Both the position numbers and the translations under genes were made by a program. Below, piece after piece: positions 29,160 through 38,814 of a DNA stretch of 64,000 nucleotides. This DNA comes from Paenibacillus xylanexedens (GTDB taxonomy: Bacteria; Bacillota; Bacilli; Paenibacillales; Paenibacillaceae): positions 6,989,623 through 7,053,622 of the forward strand of contig NZ_CP018620.1 in NCBI RefSeq assembly GCF_001908275.1. The letters are read 5' to 3'. The notes beneath the pieces were generated by a model. The model saw only the letters and a program-made list of their open reading frames with translations. It searched no databases and was not told the origin of the DNA. Numbering within the stretch: position 1 is the stretch's first letter; each line of letters starts with the position of its first letter.

Positions 29160-30593
29160 ATGAAAAAAATACATTTGACGGTCATTGTTCTCTTCTCCAT
29201 CCTCTTGATCGGCTCCGCGTCCTACGGATTGTTGTATATGTACGTGAATCAGCCTACCCTACCCAAAGACGTTCGTGTTGGCGGTATGTCGGTGGAAGGG
29301 AAGAATCGCAAGAACGTATTACAAGAATTGGATGAAAAGATTAAAAAGCTGGAGGACTGGCCTGTCACTCTTGAAGTGACTGAACCTGACCCCAAGACGA
29401 TGACGTATACCACAGCTCAGGTGGGTGTGAGTTACAACGTTAACAGCTTTGAGTCGGCGATACAGCAACTGGAGGAAGGTAACCTGTGGGAACGCGCTTA
29501 TGCACGTTATCATTTTCCGAAAGAGTTCTCTCTCGATATGAACTACAACTCAAGACCACTTCAAGAACGTCTCAACCCTGCCTGGGAAAAAGAAACCTTC
29601 GGTACGCCTGCGGACGCTGTTCGCCGCATTACCGCAAGTGACAAAGTCCAGTATATCCCGGAAAAAGGCGTCCGCCGCATTGATTGGGATACACTCACAA
29701 GTCTCATTCAGACGAAGTTGCACAGGGATTTCAGTGTACTGAACCCGGATGAGAAACCCGCCCCACTGTTGATCCAGGTACCACTCTATACGCTGAAGCC
29801 TGAAGTAACTCTTGATTCGCTGCGCCAGGAAGGCATTGACCGAAAGATCATCCAGTTCTCCACGGGTCTGGGCAATAGTAGTGAAGGCCGGATACATAAT
29901 GTCAGTGCAGCGGCGGAAGCGATTAACGGCATGATTTTGCCACCGGATGCCACATTCGATTATGAGAAGGTCGTCCGTAAAGCTGAGAAAGATTATGGGT
30001 TTCGTGAGGCTCCGGTCATTGTTAATGGAAGACTAACCCCCGGAATTGGCGGGGGAATCTGCCAAGTATCAAGTACAGTGTATAATGCAGCGCTATTGAC
30101 GGGTCTTGATATTATTGAGCGTCGTAACCACTCCCTGCCGGTCAAATATTTGCCGAAAGGACTGGATGCCACCTTTGCCTCGGGAGCCATCAACTTTCGC
30201 TTCAAGAATAATACTGGAAAATCCTTACTCATTCATGCAGAGGTAAAGAATCACCAATTGATGGTGAAATTTTTCGGCACCTTCCCGGAGAACGTCAGCT
30301 ATGCCCTTGAATCTCGTACCATTGAAACATTAAGTGTTCCGGTGAAGTATGTGTCCAGTACGGTACTGCCTGATGGTGCACAGCAGGTGCTGCAAGACGG
30401 ACAGCCTGGATATATTGTCGAGACGGTACGAACCAAGAGGCTAAACGGCAAAGTGGTCGAATCCAAAACGATTACACGGGATACGTACAAAGCTCAGAAT
30501 CGTCTTATTGCCCGCTCCGGTCATAGCAGCCTGCCAGACCCGCAAGGGCCTTCTGTGGTCGAGGACGGGATTAGCGATACGAAACAGCCTTAG
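29160..30593 (+). CDS. VanW-family exported protein with G5-type C-terminus
   Basis: A 477-residue protein. An N-terminal membrane helix or signal anchor (about 5-25) is followed by a putative peptidoglycan-binding-4-type region (about 30-165), then the VanW domain (about 235-390) with conserved PGIGGGICQVSSTVYNAAL and ERRNHS. A G5-like C-terminal segment follows (about 390-455). ATG at 29160 is chosen for the AAGGAG 9 bases upstream; an earlier ATG at 29094 would add a non-hydrophobic stretch and lacks a site. VanW was named from a vancomycin-resistance cluster, but most members are chromosomal wall-associated proteins of unknown role. Confidence 0.88.
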   Translation: MKKIHLTVIVLFSILLIGSASYGLLYMYVNQPTLPKDVRVGGMSVEGKNRKNVLQELDEKIKKLEDWPVTLEVTEPDPKTMTYTTAQVGVSYNVNSFESAIQQLEEGNLWERAYARYHFPKEFSLDMNYNSRPLQERLNPAWEKETFGTPADAVRRITASDKVQYIPEKGVRRIDWDTLTSLIQTKLHRDFSVLNPDEKPAPLLIQVPLYTLKPEVTLDSLRQEGIDRKIIQFSTGLGNSSEGRIHNVSAAAEAINGMILPPDATFDYEKVVRKAEKDYGFREAPVIVNGRLTPGIGGGICQVSSTVYNAALLTGLDIIERRNHSLPVKYLPKGLDATFASGAINFRFKNNTGKSLLIHAEVKNHQLMVKFFGTFPENVSYALESRTIETLSVPVKYVSSTVLPDGAQQVLQDGQPGYIVETVRTKRLNGKVVESKTITRDTYKAQNRLIARSGHSSLPDPQGPSVVEDGISDTKQP

Positions 30594-30668
30594 GCTCCTT
30601 TTCTGAAGCAGCCAAAAGAGTTCAATCCGTAATTCATGCATTCTAGGATAAACTGATCCTACGAAAAC

Positions 30669-30721
30669 AAAAAGACACACTTCCCTTCCCTTTTAAGGAT
30701 ACGCGAGAAGTGTGTCTTTTC
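30669..30721. terminator. Bidirectional terminator between VanW and MFS genes
   Basis: AAAGACACACTTC / GAAGTGTGTCTTTT stem with T-run on the plus strand and A-run on the left flank. Confidence 0.85.
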
Positions 30722-30805
30722 ATGGTTTAAGATATGTTATTGAGTTTTACCAAGCTACGATCAGCTGTACTACCTTAACTTATAGTTAGTTTACCGCATT
30801 ACGGT

Positions 30806-32359
30806 TTAGTGACCGCCGGTGTATTCGCCTTGCTCTTCGCCTACAAGCATCTTCTCTCTTCCCATGAAGAAGGAAGCGACCAACGCGAGTGCAGCCGGAA
30901 TCACAGCCCAGGCAAATAACTGCACGATGGAAGAAGACAAGGCATGTGTGATGGTATCCAGCACCTGAGGCGGAATCGCCTGTCTAAGTTCTGGTGAGAG
31001 CAGCGCATGTGGATCGGTCAGATCCACTCCCTGCGGCACGCCACCTGCTGAAGCACCACCTGCTTCCGCAGCTGAACCAGCGAGAGCATCGTTCATTTTA
31101 CGCGTAAATACCTGGCTCTGTACGATACCAAAGATCGTAATGCCCATCGTCATACCGAGGGACCGCAAAAAGTTAAGTGTGGAGCTTGCCGCACCGCGTC
31201 TTTGCGGTTCAAACGCATTCATGGCTGCATTGCTAAGTACGGAGAACGAAGCACCGACACCCAGACCAACCATCACCATGTAGATACGTATCGTCCAAAG
31301 GGATGAGTTCTCATCCAACGTAGTCAACAATCCAAGTCCTATGACAAGTAAAGCCAACGTAGGAATCATGATATTACGATACTTGATTTTGGTCATCAAC
31401 ACCCCGCCCAAGGACGCCGTCACAACGGACCCAAGCATCATCGGCAATAGTACGAGACCGGAGTTGGTCGCTTTGCCACCGAGTACCCCCTGTATGAAGA
31501 TCGGAATGTACACGGATGCTGTAATGAACGCCGCACCACTGAACATACCAATAACGTTACTGGACCAGTAGACCCGGTTGCGGAACATGCTGAAGGAGAT
31601 GATTGGTTCTTTGGCTTTTGTTTCTGCAAAAAGGAAGAGCAGCGCCAATGCTACAAATCCGGCAAACAAGCCAAGAATCTGCCACGAACCCCAGGCAAAC
31701 GTTTTGCCGCCAAGTTCCAGACCAAAGATCAGGCAGACAACAGCACCGATCAGCGTTACAGCACCCAGCCAGTCGATCTGTTGGGATTGATGCTGATGGG
31801 ATTCTTTATAAAAGAACGCAATGAACACAAATGCAATCAAGCCTAGCGGCAGGTTGATATAGAATACCCATTCCCATGTCGCATACTGGGTAATGTAAGC
31901 ACCGAGCAGTGGTCCAAATACGCTGGACAGGCCGAAGACGGCTCCAAACAATCCACCCAATTTACCACGTGATTCTGGTGCAACGACATCAAACATGATC
32001 GTAAAGGCAATCGGCACCAAGGCACCCGCACCAATACCTTGAATCGCTCTGTACATCGTCAATTCCACAATAGACGTTGCCGTTCCGCACAGCGCTGAGC
32101 CAAGCATAAACACAATAATACCAAATACAAAAAACTTCTTCCGTCCATACATATCGGATAACTTACCAAAGATCGGCATGCCTGCCATCTCAGCCACCAT
32201 GTACGCGGAGGTAACCCAGACGAACTTGTCGAGCCCACCCAGCTTCCCGACAATATCCCCCATAGCTGTTGCCACGATGGTATTATCCATCGAAGCCATT
32301 AATATGCTGAGCAGTAACCCTGCCAGCACCAATCCAATACTGTTTTTACGTGCAACCAT
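30806..32359 (-). CDS. MFS multidrug exporter, DHA2 (EmrB/QacA) family, 14 TM
   Basis: A 517-residue transporter with about 14 hydrophobic segments. Family marks: LMASMDNTIVATAM in TM1 (motif D1), GKLSDMYGRKKFF (motif A) after TM2, and GPLLGAYI in TM5 (motif C, antiporter). These point to a proton-driven exporter of drugs or lipophilic compounds; the substrate cannot be inferred. ATG at 32359 is preferred because GGAGAG precedes it at about 10 bases; an ATG six codons upstream is possible. It is a single gene with no adjacent regulator of its own. A Gly/Ala-rich loop (about 425-440) precedes the last helix. Confidence 0.9.
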   Translation of the reverse strand: MVARKNSIGLVLAGLLLSILMASMDNTIVATAMGDIVGKLGGLDKFVWVTSAYMVAEMAGMPIFGKLSDMYGRKKFFVFGIIVFMLGSALCGTATSIVELTMYRAIQGIGAGALVPIAFTIMFDVVAPESRGKLGGLFGAVFGLSSVFGPLLGAYITQYATWEWVFYINLPLGLIAFVFIAFFYKESHQHQSQQIDWLGAVTLIGAVVCLIFGLELGGKTFAWGSWQILGLFAGFVALALLFLFAETKAKEPIISFSMFRNRVYWSSNVIGMFSGAAFITASVYIPIFIQGVLGGKATNSGLVLLPMMLGSVVTASLGGVLMTKIKYRNIMIPTLALLVIGLGLLTTLDENSSLWTIRIYMVMVGLGVGASFSVLSNAAMNAFEPQRRGAASSTLNFLRSLGMTMGITIFGIVQSQVFTRKMNDALAGSAAEAGGASAGGVPQGVDLTDPHALLSPELRQAIPPQVLDTITHALSSSIVQLFAWAVIPAALALVASFFMGREKMLVGEEQGEYTGGH

Positions 32360-32431
32360 TGTACTCAATCTCTCCATTCACGCTCTATTCATATGACTGC
32401 ATTAGTATATCCGAAAAGAAGTCTGCGTTAA

Positions 32432-33121
32432 TCAGTCCAAGGACCGATTGCTTTGCAGCAAAACTTCCGATTGCGGATGAATTTGCAGAGATGAACGGTA
32501 TTCCACTGTACCAATCCGGCAGCCAGGACCGATTTTTATTTTATCGCCACGGACAATCTCGGCCTCCGTATTCTCTAATTCAATGTCATCACCTTCAATA
32601 ATCTGTGCCTTGAGAATTGATTTATTCCCCGTAAACAAGTCATTCAACCGGCCACTCTTCACCGAGATGATGGAACCGCCCATTTCCTTGACCTCGGATG
32701 GACCCATGATTTTGAGCGTCATGTGTTCAGCGCTGAGCATCCCAGCTATCGTCAAACGGCCGTTCAGCTTGATATTTTCCGCCTGACAATCCCCTGACAG
32801 ATGAAGTTCACCGACCACTTTTATATGCTCAGCTTTGGCATGCAGGCCAGATGCCCGGATTCCATCCTCACCACCGTTGCTGGCCTCTCGCTCTGTCAGA
32901 GTCAGGGTTCCGGTAATTTTAATCTCTGTGGATTCAAGCGATCCGTATATGACCGATGTACCCGTACATTTGAATCGATCACAAGATAGATTGTCGTTAA
33001 AGGACGCGTCCCTTGCAACCTTGATCTTGCCGTACACGCCACCAGAAGAACTGCCATCACCAACGATGCTGATATCCATTTTTTTGTCCAATGAACGCCC
33101 CGGATTGTTATTCATGTCCAT
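32432..33121 (-). CDS. bacF: Bactofilin-like polymer-forming protein (YhbF/BacF-like)
   Basis: A 229-residue protein rich in Gly, Val and Ile with repeated short strands, as in the bactofilin beta-helix (for example GELHLSGDCQAENIKLNGRL). It resembles its upstream neighbour in plan, including a C-terminal IIEGDDIELENTEAEIVRG unit that both share. ATG at 33121 is chosen (AAAGGGATGGG just upstream); the reading frame extends to 33181 but that would run into the preceding gene. Gene order yhbD-yhbE-yhbF is the same in Bacillus, where the two bactofilins are needed for flagellar assembly. The homology call is by size, pattern and synteny. Confidence 0.8.
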   Translation of the reverse strand: MDMNNNPGRSLDKKMDISIVGDGSSSGGVYGKIKVARDASFNDNLSCDRFKCTGTSVIYGSLESTEIKITGTLTLTEREASNGGEDGIRASGLHAKAEHIKVVGELHLSGDCQAENIKLNGRLTIAGMLSAEHMTLKIMGPSEVKEMGGSIISVKSGRLNDLFTGNKSILKAQIIEGDDIELENTEAEIVRGDKIKIGPGCRIGTVEYRSSLQIHPQSEVLLQSNRSLD

Positions 33122-33149
33122 CCCATCCCTTTCTCTCCATATCCAAACT

Positions 33150-33878
33150 TTATATTCGCTGACTGCTGCCCACTTTGGCATCCTGATCTACCTCAAGTTC
33201 ACCTGAATACTCGACCAGCCTAATGTTACAGCCGCGACCGATAAAAATGTTACTCCCCCGAACAATGTCAGCTTCGGTATCTTCCAGCACAATCTCATCA
33301 CCCTCAATTAAGGATGTCTTAAATGAAGGGGTCCCGCCCAGACCAATACTTTTCCAAAAGCCATTCTGTTGTTCCTTGCGACGAATATCGATACGCTCTC
33401 CGCCAATCTCTTTAGCCGAAGAAGATGTATGCAGCCTGATCTCCACTGTTCCCGCATTCAGTAAACCGCTGATCTTAATACTGCCCCGTACATTCAGGGA
33501 CTCACATTGGACATCCCCTTCAATATCGATCACACCGCCAATATCAATTCGTTCCCCATCCACTCTTCCACGTACGGTACACTTTCCGTTCACTTCAAGC
33601 TCAGTGCTATGGAGATCTCCGTTAATCGTCGTCAAACCATCCACCCGAACACGAGAACTGGTCAGAGGTCCATTCAACGTGCACATGCCGTTAATCGCTG
33701 CACTCTCGGAGGTCAAAGCGCCGTGCATCTTCAATGTCCCATTCACTTCCATAGAGGTGCAGTCCAGGTTGCCGTTCACCTTAGCCATGCCATCAATAGA
33801 TACACGGTGAAAATTCCCGCCTGCCGTTTGACTTATGCCCGCCACATTCAGATCATTCCGCTTATTCCGCTCTTCCAT
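33150..33878 (-). CDS. bacE: Bactofilin-like polymer-forming protein (YhbE/BacE-like)
   Basis: A 242-residue right-handed beta-helix protein: about seven imperfect repeats of 15-20 residues between about 22 and 155 (for example VNGNLDCTSMEVNGTLKM and INGMCTLNGPLTSSRVRVDG). A C-terminal unit IEGDEIVLEDTEADIVRGSN is shared with the next gene. It forms an operon with the MerR-like yhbD (15 bases upstream) and the second bactofilin (29 bases downstream). Bactofilins polymerise without nucleotides and organise envelope or motility machinery. AGGAGAGG precedes the start. Confidence 0.82.
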   Translation of the reverse strand: MEERNKRNDLNVAGISQTAGGNFHRVSIDGMAKVNGNLDCTSMEVNGTLKMHGALTSESAAINGMCTLNGPLTSSRVRVDGLTTINGDLHSTELEVNGKCTVRGRVDGERIDIGGVIDIEGDVQCESLNVRGSIKISGLLNAGTVEIRLHTSSSAKEIGGERIDIRRKEQQNGFWKSIGLGGTPSFKTSLIEGDEIVLEDTEADIVRGSNIFIGRGCNIRLVEYSGELEVDQDAKVGSSQRI

Positions 33879-33892
33879 AGATGATCCTCTCC

Positions 33893-34516
33893 TTATCCCA
33901 ATTTGAGTTTTAATTCTTCCATAAATGTTCCCATCGGCTGCCTAAGAACCACTTTCACACCATTGTCAAAATAAAACTCCGTTCCTGCTGTTACCAGCAT
34001 GAATGAAGGAACACCCATCTTACGAATAAGCACGAGTTCGCTGGGTTTGCCTGTAAAACGATAATAATGTTCGGACATCACTTCGATCAGCAACGCACCC
34101 TCTTGCCGAGTAATATCTCCGCTCATTAACAGCTTATCAAGGACGTAGAGCATCATAATCTGCTCCAAAGCATACAGCGATTGTTCTCGACCTGCTTCTT
34201 TTAACAGATCCAGCGATATTTGTGAAACAATGTTTCGCTCTAACAATTGCTCTGCAGACATCTCCACTTCACCCAACGTAGGTGAGAACACGTCTGCCAG
34301 CTCATCCAGCGATAATCCGTCTTTCATATTGAGAATCTTGTCAATGCGCAGTAAAATCTGTTGTTTGGGAAAAAAGGTCTCTTGTCCGGTGTAGGACGAC
34401 TTCCGAATGAACCATTCTTCCGGAATGAGATTTTTCCGCTTCCAGCGGTATAACTGGCCGTATGAGATTCCTGTCAGGTCCAACAATTCTTTCTTGGAGA
34501 TCAAATCATCCGTCAT
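33893..34516 (-). CDS. yhbD: YhbD-like MerR-type DNA-binding protein
   Basis: A 207-residue protein. The N-terminal helix-turn-helix (about 5-60; LISKKELLDLTGISYGQLYRWKRKNLIPEEWF) resembles the MerR family, followed by a helical region and a C-terminal part (about 140-207) with mixed strands. It heads the bactofilin operon as in Bacillus (yhbD-yhbE-yhbF), so it may regulate that operon. AAAAAGGGGGACC precedes the ATG. An inverted repeat GTAACA-N6-TGTTAC lies about 30 bases before the start (34546-34563) and is a candidate autoregulatory site (inference). Confidence 0.82.
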   Translation of the reverse strand: MTDDLISKKELLDLTGISYGQLYRWKRKNLIPEEWFIRKSSYTGQETFFPKQQILLRIDKILNMKDGLSLDELADVFSPTLGEVEMSAEQLLERNIVSQISLDLLKEAGREQSLYALEQIMMLYVLDKLLMSGDITRQEGALLIEVMSEHYYRFTGKPSELVLIRKMGVPSFMLVTAGTEFYFDNGVKVVLRQPMGTFMEELKLKLG

Positions 34517-34545
34517 ATATGGTCCCCCTTTTTATTGAAATGAGC

Positions 34546-34563
34546 GTAACATAACATTGTTAC
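34546..34563. promoter_or_regulatory. Inverted repeat upstream of yhbD
   Basis: GTAACA-TAACAT-TGTTAC. Half-sites are identical to those of the 16-base palindrome at 29050-29065 (GTAACA/TGTTAC, spacing 4 there, 6 here). Candidate operator; its promoter is not resolved. Confidence 0.4.
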
Positions 34564-34791
34564 GTTGTAAACCACATTGAAAAATCGATGATCAGATTAC
34601 AGATTTCCACTTTAACCACTGGTGTGAAATTCTTTGTTTTCTACTGTAGATCTTGTTATTGCAATGGAAGAGTAATGCGTATAACCTGTTACATATAAAC
34701 ACTTTGGAGGCTCAGGCATCCGATTTTTCATCCCATCGTCTCATGTCAGAACACGTCGTTAACGAACTTATGAAAGGGGTTTCTTATACTC
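34564..34791. other. Intergenic region upstream of the esterase
   Basis: Holds the esterase leader; AAAGGGG lies about 12 bases before the ATG. A weak TTGCAA ... TATAAC pair with 15-base spacing near 34669-34690 is the only promoter-like candidate. No gene seen. Confidence 0.4.
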
Positions 34792-35580
34792 ATGGCACTT
34801 ATTAAATGTGATTTTTACTCGGATACGCTCGGGCTTAGCACCAGCATGCATGTCATTCTGCCGCAACAAACCCACAATCAGATCGGTATGGAGAATGTGA
34901 CTGGCAAAGGACTGCACCCAACCCTGTACCTGCTGCACGGTCTGTCTGATGATGATTCCATCTGGCTGCGTCGGACTTCCATCGAACGTTATGTGGCCAA
35001 CCTCGGGATCGCCGTTGTTATGCCACAGGTACACCGCAGCTTCTATACAGATATGGTAGAAGGCGGACGTTACTGGAGCTTTATCAGTGAAGAACTGCCG
35101 GCACTTGCTCGTTCTTTCTTCCCGCTGTCAGATCAACGGGAGGACAACTTCGTTGCCGGATTATCCATGGGTGGTTATGGTGCGTTCAAGCTAGCCCTTC
35201 GTAAACCAGATCAATATGCTGCAGCTGCAAGTTTGTCCGGAGCACTCGATATGTCTGCACATATGGATAGAAATGCATCCTCGGCATTACAACAGACGGA
35301 GTTACAGCGGATTTTCGGACCCGAGGTGGCAGGTACAGAGAACGATCTGATCCATCTGTTAAAAGAAAATCAATCTAGCGAAAGTCCTCGACCTTTGCTC
35401 TACCAATGTTGCGGAACGGAAGATTTCCTGTATCAGGATAATCAAACCTTCCGGCATGCCTGTGAACAAACGAACTTCGAATTGACATACGAGGAAGGGC
35501 CTGGTGAACATGAGTGGGGCTACTGGGATGCCAAGATTCAGGATGTATTGAAATGGTTGCCTTTACAAAAGCGCGATTAG
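34792..35580 (+). CDS. Esterase of the D/FrmB/EstA family (alpha/beta hydrolase)
   Basis: A 262-residue cytoplasmic hydrolase of the putative-esterase family. The nucleophile is Ser125 in GLSMGGYG; Asp in CCGTEDFL (about 207) and His in [12 protein letters not shown] (about 239) complete the triad. An oxyanion-type [10 protein letters not shown] (about 49-58) is also seen. There is no signal peptide. The family includes tributyrin and S-formylglutathione esterases; the natural substrate is unknown. Single gene, closed by a bidirectional terminator. Confidence 0.88.
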   Translation: MALIKCDFYSDTLGLSTSMHVILPQQTHNQIGMENVTGKGLHPTLYLLHGLSDDDSIWLRRTSIERYVANLGIAVVMPQVHRSFYTDMVEGGRYWSFISEELPALARSFFPLSDQREDNFVAGLSMGGYGAFKLALRKPDQYAAAASLSGALDMSAHMDRNASSALQQTELQRIFGPEVAGTENDLIHLLKENQSSESPRPLLYQCCGTEDFLYQDNQTFRHACEQTNFELTYEEGPGEHEWGYWDAKIQDVLKWLPLQKRD

Positions 35581-35690
35581 TGGAGAATTGCAATGGAGCT
35601 ACCGCGAGTAACTAAACTGGTACTCCGATAGTAGAAAAACCTACCTTCCGTTCGTGGTTGAGTTGAATATATCTAAATCGCTGTAAAACA

Positions 35691-35739
35691 CAAAGAAGCA
35701 GGCCGTTGAGAACAAAGTTCTCTGGCCTGCTTCTTTGTT
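35691..35739. terminator. Bidirectional terminator between esterase and argH
   Basis: CAAAGAAGCAGGCC...GGCCTGCTTCTTTG stem with inner pairing GAGAAC/GTTCTC; A- and T-rich flanks. Confidence 0.85.
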
Positions 35740-35781
35740 GTACTGTTGTATCTGTAAGGGTACCTTATGGTAGCGGTGGTA

Positions 35782-37185
35782 TTAACCGCGGTTCGTAATC
35801 CATTGCTCGGTGATCTCCAGTACCTTCTCACTGCGCCCGATGGCTTCAGCGACTTGACCCGAAGCAGTTCCGCCGTAAACATTACGAGCGTTCACTACCG
35901 CTTCCGGTTGCAGCACATCATAGATCCGGTCATCAAACAGTGGTGAGAACTGACGGAATTCATCAATCGTCAGATCCAGCAAGTACTTGCTGTTCTGGAT
36001 GCAGTACAGTACCGTTTTACCAATCACTTCATGCGCCTGACGGAAAGGCAAGCCTTCTCCCACGAGGAAGTCGGCAATATCCGTAGCGTTGGAGAAATCC
36101 TGGTTGACCGCTTGACGCATCCGATCCTTGTTCACTGTCATTGTTGCGATCATTGGAGCAAACAGTTGCAGTGCACCCTCCAGCGTCGCTACCGTGTCAA
36201 ACATGCCTTCTTTGTCTTCCTGCATGTCTTTGTTGTATGCCAGTGGAAGAGATTTCAGTACTGTCAGCAAGCCGATCAGGTTGCCGTACACACGTCCTGT
36301 TTTACCACGAACGAGTTCAGGAACGTCTGGATTTTTCTTCTGAGGCATGATGCTGCTGCCTGTGCAGAATGCGTCGTCCAATTCCACAAAACCAAACTCC
36401 GTGCTGCTCCACAGTACCAACTCTTCGCTCAAACGGGACAAGTGAGTCATGATCAGCGAAGCGGCTGCCAGGAACTCAACGATAAAGTCACGGTCGCTTA
36501 CTGCGTCCAGACTGTTCTCGTACACGCCATCAAAGCCCAGTTGTTCCGCGACAAAATGACGGTCAATCGGGAATGTTGTGCCCGCGAGCGCACCTGCGCC
36601 CAGTGGCAGGATGTTAATGCGTTTGTAGCTATCCATCAGACGCTCAGCATCCCGTTGGAACATGGATACATACGCCATCAGGTGATGGGCGAACAGAATC
36701 GGCTGTGCCCGTTGAAGATGCGTATAACCCGGTACGATTGTATCGAGGTTATCTTTTGCTTGTCCAATCAGTGCTTCCTGCAAGGAGTGCAGCATGCCCA
36801 CAAACCCAACCACGCGCTCGCGCAGGTACAAGTGCATATCCGTTGCAACTTGATCGTTCCGGCTACGGCCTGTATGTAATTTACCGCCTACAGGACCAAT
36901 CGTCTCGATCAGGTTTTTCTCAATATTCATGTGGATGTCTTCGTCCGATACGGAGAATTCCACTTCGCCCGCACGGATTTTGTGCAGAACGGTGATCAAT
37001 CCTTCTTTGATGGTCTCTACATCTTCCGCTGGCAGAATGCCGCATTTGCCCAGCATCGTTACATGAGCCAGACTTCCTTGAATATCTTCCTCAGCCAAAG
37101 CCTTGTCAAAATTGATCGATGCCGTATATTCCTCAACCAAATGATTGGTTTGTTTTGTAAAACGTCCTCCCCACAGCTTGCTCAC
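35782..37185 (-). CDS. argH: Argininosuccinate lyase
   Basis: Cleaves argininosuccinate to arginine and fumarate, the last step of arginine synthesis. 467 residues. The fumarase-superfamily signature [12 protein letters not shown] (about 282-293) is intact, as are HTGRSRNDQ near 112 and THLQRAQP near 160. GTG at 37185 gives the family start SKLWGGRF and has AAAGGGGAG 8 bases upstream; longer readings from 37257 lack such a site. Last gene of the argC-J-B-D-F-G-H series. Confidence 0.98.
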   Translation of the reverse strand: MSKLWGGRFTKQTNHLVEEYTASINFDKALAEEDIQGSLAHVTMLGKCGILPAEDVETIKEGLITVLHKIRAGEVEFSVSDEDIHMNIEKNLIETIGPVGGKLHTGRSRNDQVATDMHLYLRERVVGFVGMLHSLQEALIGQAKDNLDTIVPGYTHLQRAQPILFAHHLMAYVSMFQRDAERLMDSYKRINILPLGAGALAGTTFPIDRHFVAEQLGFDGVYENSLDAVSDRDFIVEFLAAASLIMTHLSRLSEELVLWSSTEFGFVELDDAFCTGSSIMPQKKNPDVPELVRGKTGRVYGNLIGLLTVLKSLPLAYNKDMQEDKEGMFDTVATLEGALQLFAPMIATMTVNKDRMRQAVNQDFSNATDIADFLVGEGLPFRQAHEVIGKTVLYCIQNSKYLLDLTIDEFRQFSPLFDDRIYDVLQPEAVVNARNVYGGTASGQVAEAIGRSEKVLEITEQWITNRG

Positions 37186-37292
37186 GGTGAGTACTCCCCT
37201 TTCGCTCATGGACAAAGCCGCTCCTGCCAGATGTGCAAGAACGGCCTGCCTTGTCATTTATATTGATATAGCTCTATAGATGCAGGTTGAAA

Positions 37293-38528
37293 TTAGTTTT
37301 TGTTTTGCTCCACGCCGGAGTTTACTTTCAAACGCAGTGCATTCAGGCGGATAAAGCCTGTTGCATCACCTTGATCGTAGGCTTGCGTTGGATCAGCTTC
37401 CATCGTTGCGATGTCCGGATTGTAGAGGCTGACAGGACTTTTCACGCCTGCGCCGATGATGTTGCCTTTATACAGTTTCACACGAACTGTACCTGTAACG
37501 TTCTTCTGGCTTTCAGTCACCAATGCTTGCAGCGCCAGACGTTCCGGTGCGAACCAGAAGCCGTTGTAAACGAGCGTGCTGTAACGTGTGATCAGGCTAT
37601 CACGCAGGTTCATCACTTCACGGTCCATCGTGATGGATTCCATTTTGCGATGTGCGGTGAACAGGATTGTTCCACCTGGTGTTTCGTATACGCCACGGCT
37701 CTTCATACCAACAAAACGGTTCTCAACCATATCTACACGGCCAATACCATGTTTGCCACCCAGCTCGTTCAGTTGCTCCATCACTTGCAGTGGGCTCAGG
37801 CGCTCACCGTTCAGTGCAACACAGTCACCTTGTTCGAATTCCAGTTCAACATATTCCGCTTGATCTGGTGCATCTTCAGGTGCACTGCTCAGCAGGAACA
37901 TGTCTTTGTTCTCGTCCGCGCTTGGATCGAACCAAGGATCTTCGAGCACACCGCTCTCATAGCTAATATGCAGCAAGTTACGGTCTGTGGAGTATGGTTT
38001 AGCCGCTGATGCGGTTACCGGAATACCATGTTTTTCAGCGTAAGCGATCATCTCGGCACGTCCCGGGAATTGGTTACGGAATTCTTCCAGACGCCAAGGT
38101 GCAATTACGTTAATGTCTGGTGTCAGCGCAGCCGCGTTCAGCTCAAAACGAACTTGGTCATTTCCTTTACCTGTAGCGCCGTGAGCGATGGCTGTAGCAC
38201 CTTCTGCACGAGCGATATCCACCATGCGTTTAGCGATCAGTGGACGAGCGATACTTGTACCGAGCAGGTATTGTCCTTCATAAAGAGCACCCGCCTGGAA
38301 CATCGGATAGATGAAATCTTTTGCGAACTCATCGCGCAGATCGTCAATGTATACTTTGGAAGCGCCTGTTGCCAGTGCTTTTTCCTCCAAGCCATCCAGT
38401 TCATCCTTTTGTCCAATATCCGCTGTGAACGCGATAATCTCTGCATCATACGTTTCTTTCAACCATTTCAAAATTACAGATGTGTCCAACCCGCCTGAAT
38501 ACGCGAGTACAATTTTTTCCTTAGCCAT
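37293..38528 (-). CDS. argG: Argininosuccinate synthase
   Basis: Joins citrulline and aspartate with ATP to make argininosuccinate. 411 residues. The PP-loop [10 protein letters not shown] (about 9-18) binds ATP, and [13 protein letters not shown] is the family signature. ATG at 38528 with GGGGAGGA 9 bases upstream is preferred to a TTG two codons earlier. A palindromic element (copy B) separates it from argF. Confidence 0.98.
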   Translation of the reverse strand: MAKEKIVLAYSGGLDTSVILKWLKETYDAEIIAFTADIGQKDELDGLEEKALATGASKVYIDDLRDEFAKDFIYPMFQAGALYEGQYLLGTSIARPLIAKRMVDIARAEGATAIAHGATGKGNDQVRFELNAAALTPDINVIAPWRLEEFRNQFPGRAEMIAYAEKHGIPVTASAAKPYSTDRNLLHISYESGVLEDPWFDPSADENKDMFLLSSAPEDAPDQAEYVELEFEQGDCVALNGERLSPLQVMEQLNELGGKHGIGRVDMVENRFVGMKSRGVYETPGGTILFTAHRKMESITMDREVMNLRDSLITRYSTLVYNGFWFAPERLALQALVTESQKNVTGTVRVKLYKGNIIGAGVKSPVSLYNPDIATMEADPTQAYDQGDATGFIRLNALRLKVNSGVEQNKN

Positions 38529-38572
38529 GTTCAATGGTCCTCCCCAAGATCAGTTAAGTTAAACAGAGCCTT

Positions 38573-38721
38573 CATACACTGAATCCTACGAGCCAGAAAA
38601 CCCTTCCGATCACTGTTATCCCCAGATTTTTTCATCCCTTTATGATAAAGGGTAAAATCCGGGGATAAAGGCGACCGCTTCGCTTCTTCAGGCTTTTTCT
38701 GTCTCTTCGTTTTTGTGTATG
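38573..38721. repeat. Long palindromic intergenic element, copy B
   Basis: Ends CATACAC / GTGTATG. Core arms TTATCCCCAGATTTT / AAAATCCGGGGATAA, with apical stem ATCCCTTTA / TAAAGGGT. The 3' part is CGCTTCGCTTCTTCAGG. It lies in the argF-argG gap of the arg operon. Confidence 0.88.
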
Positions 38722-38814
38722 CTTCTTGTTTAATTAACTTTTTAAAGTACATTATAGATGAATCTATCATCGCGAAATCTGCGCCTAAAATCAACCCATA
38801 AAGGCAAATAGCAT

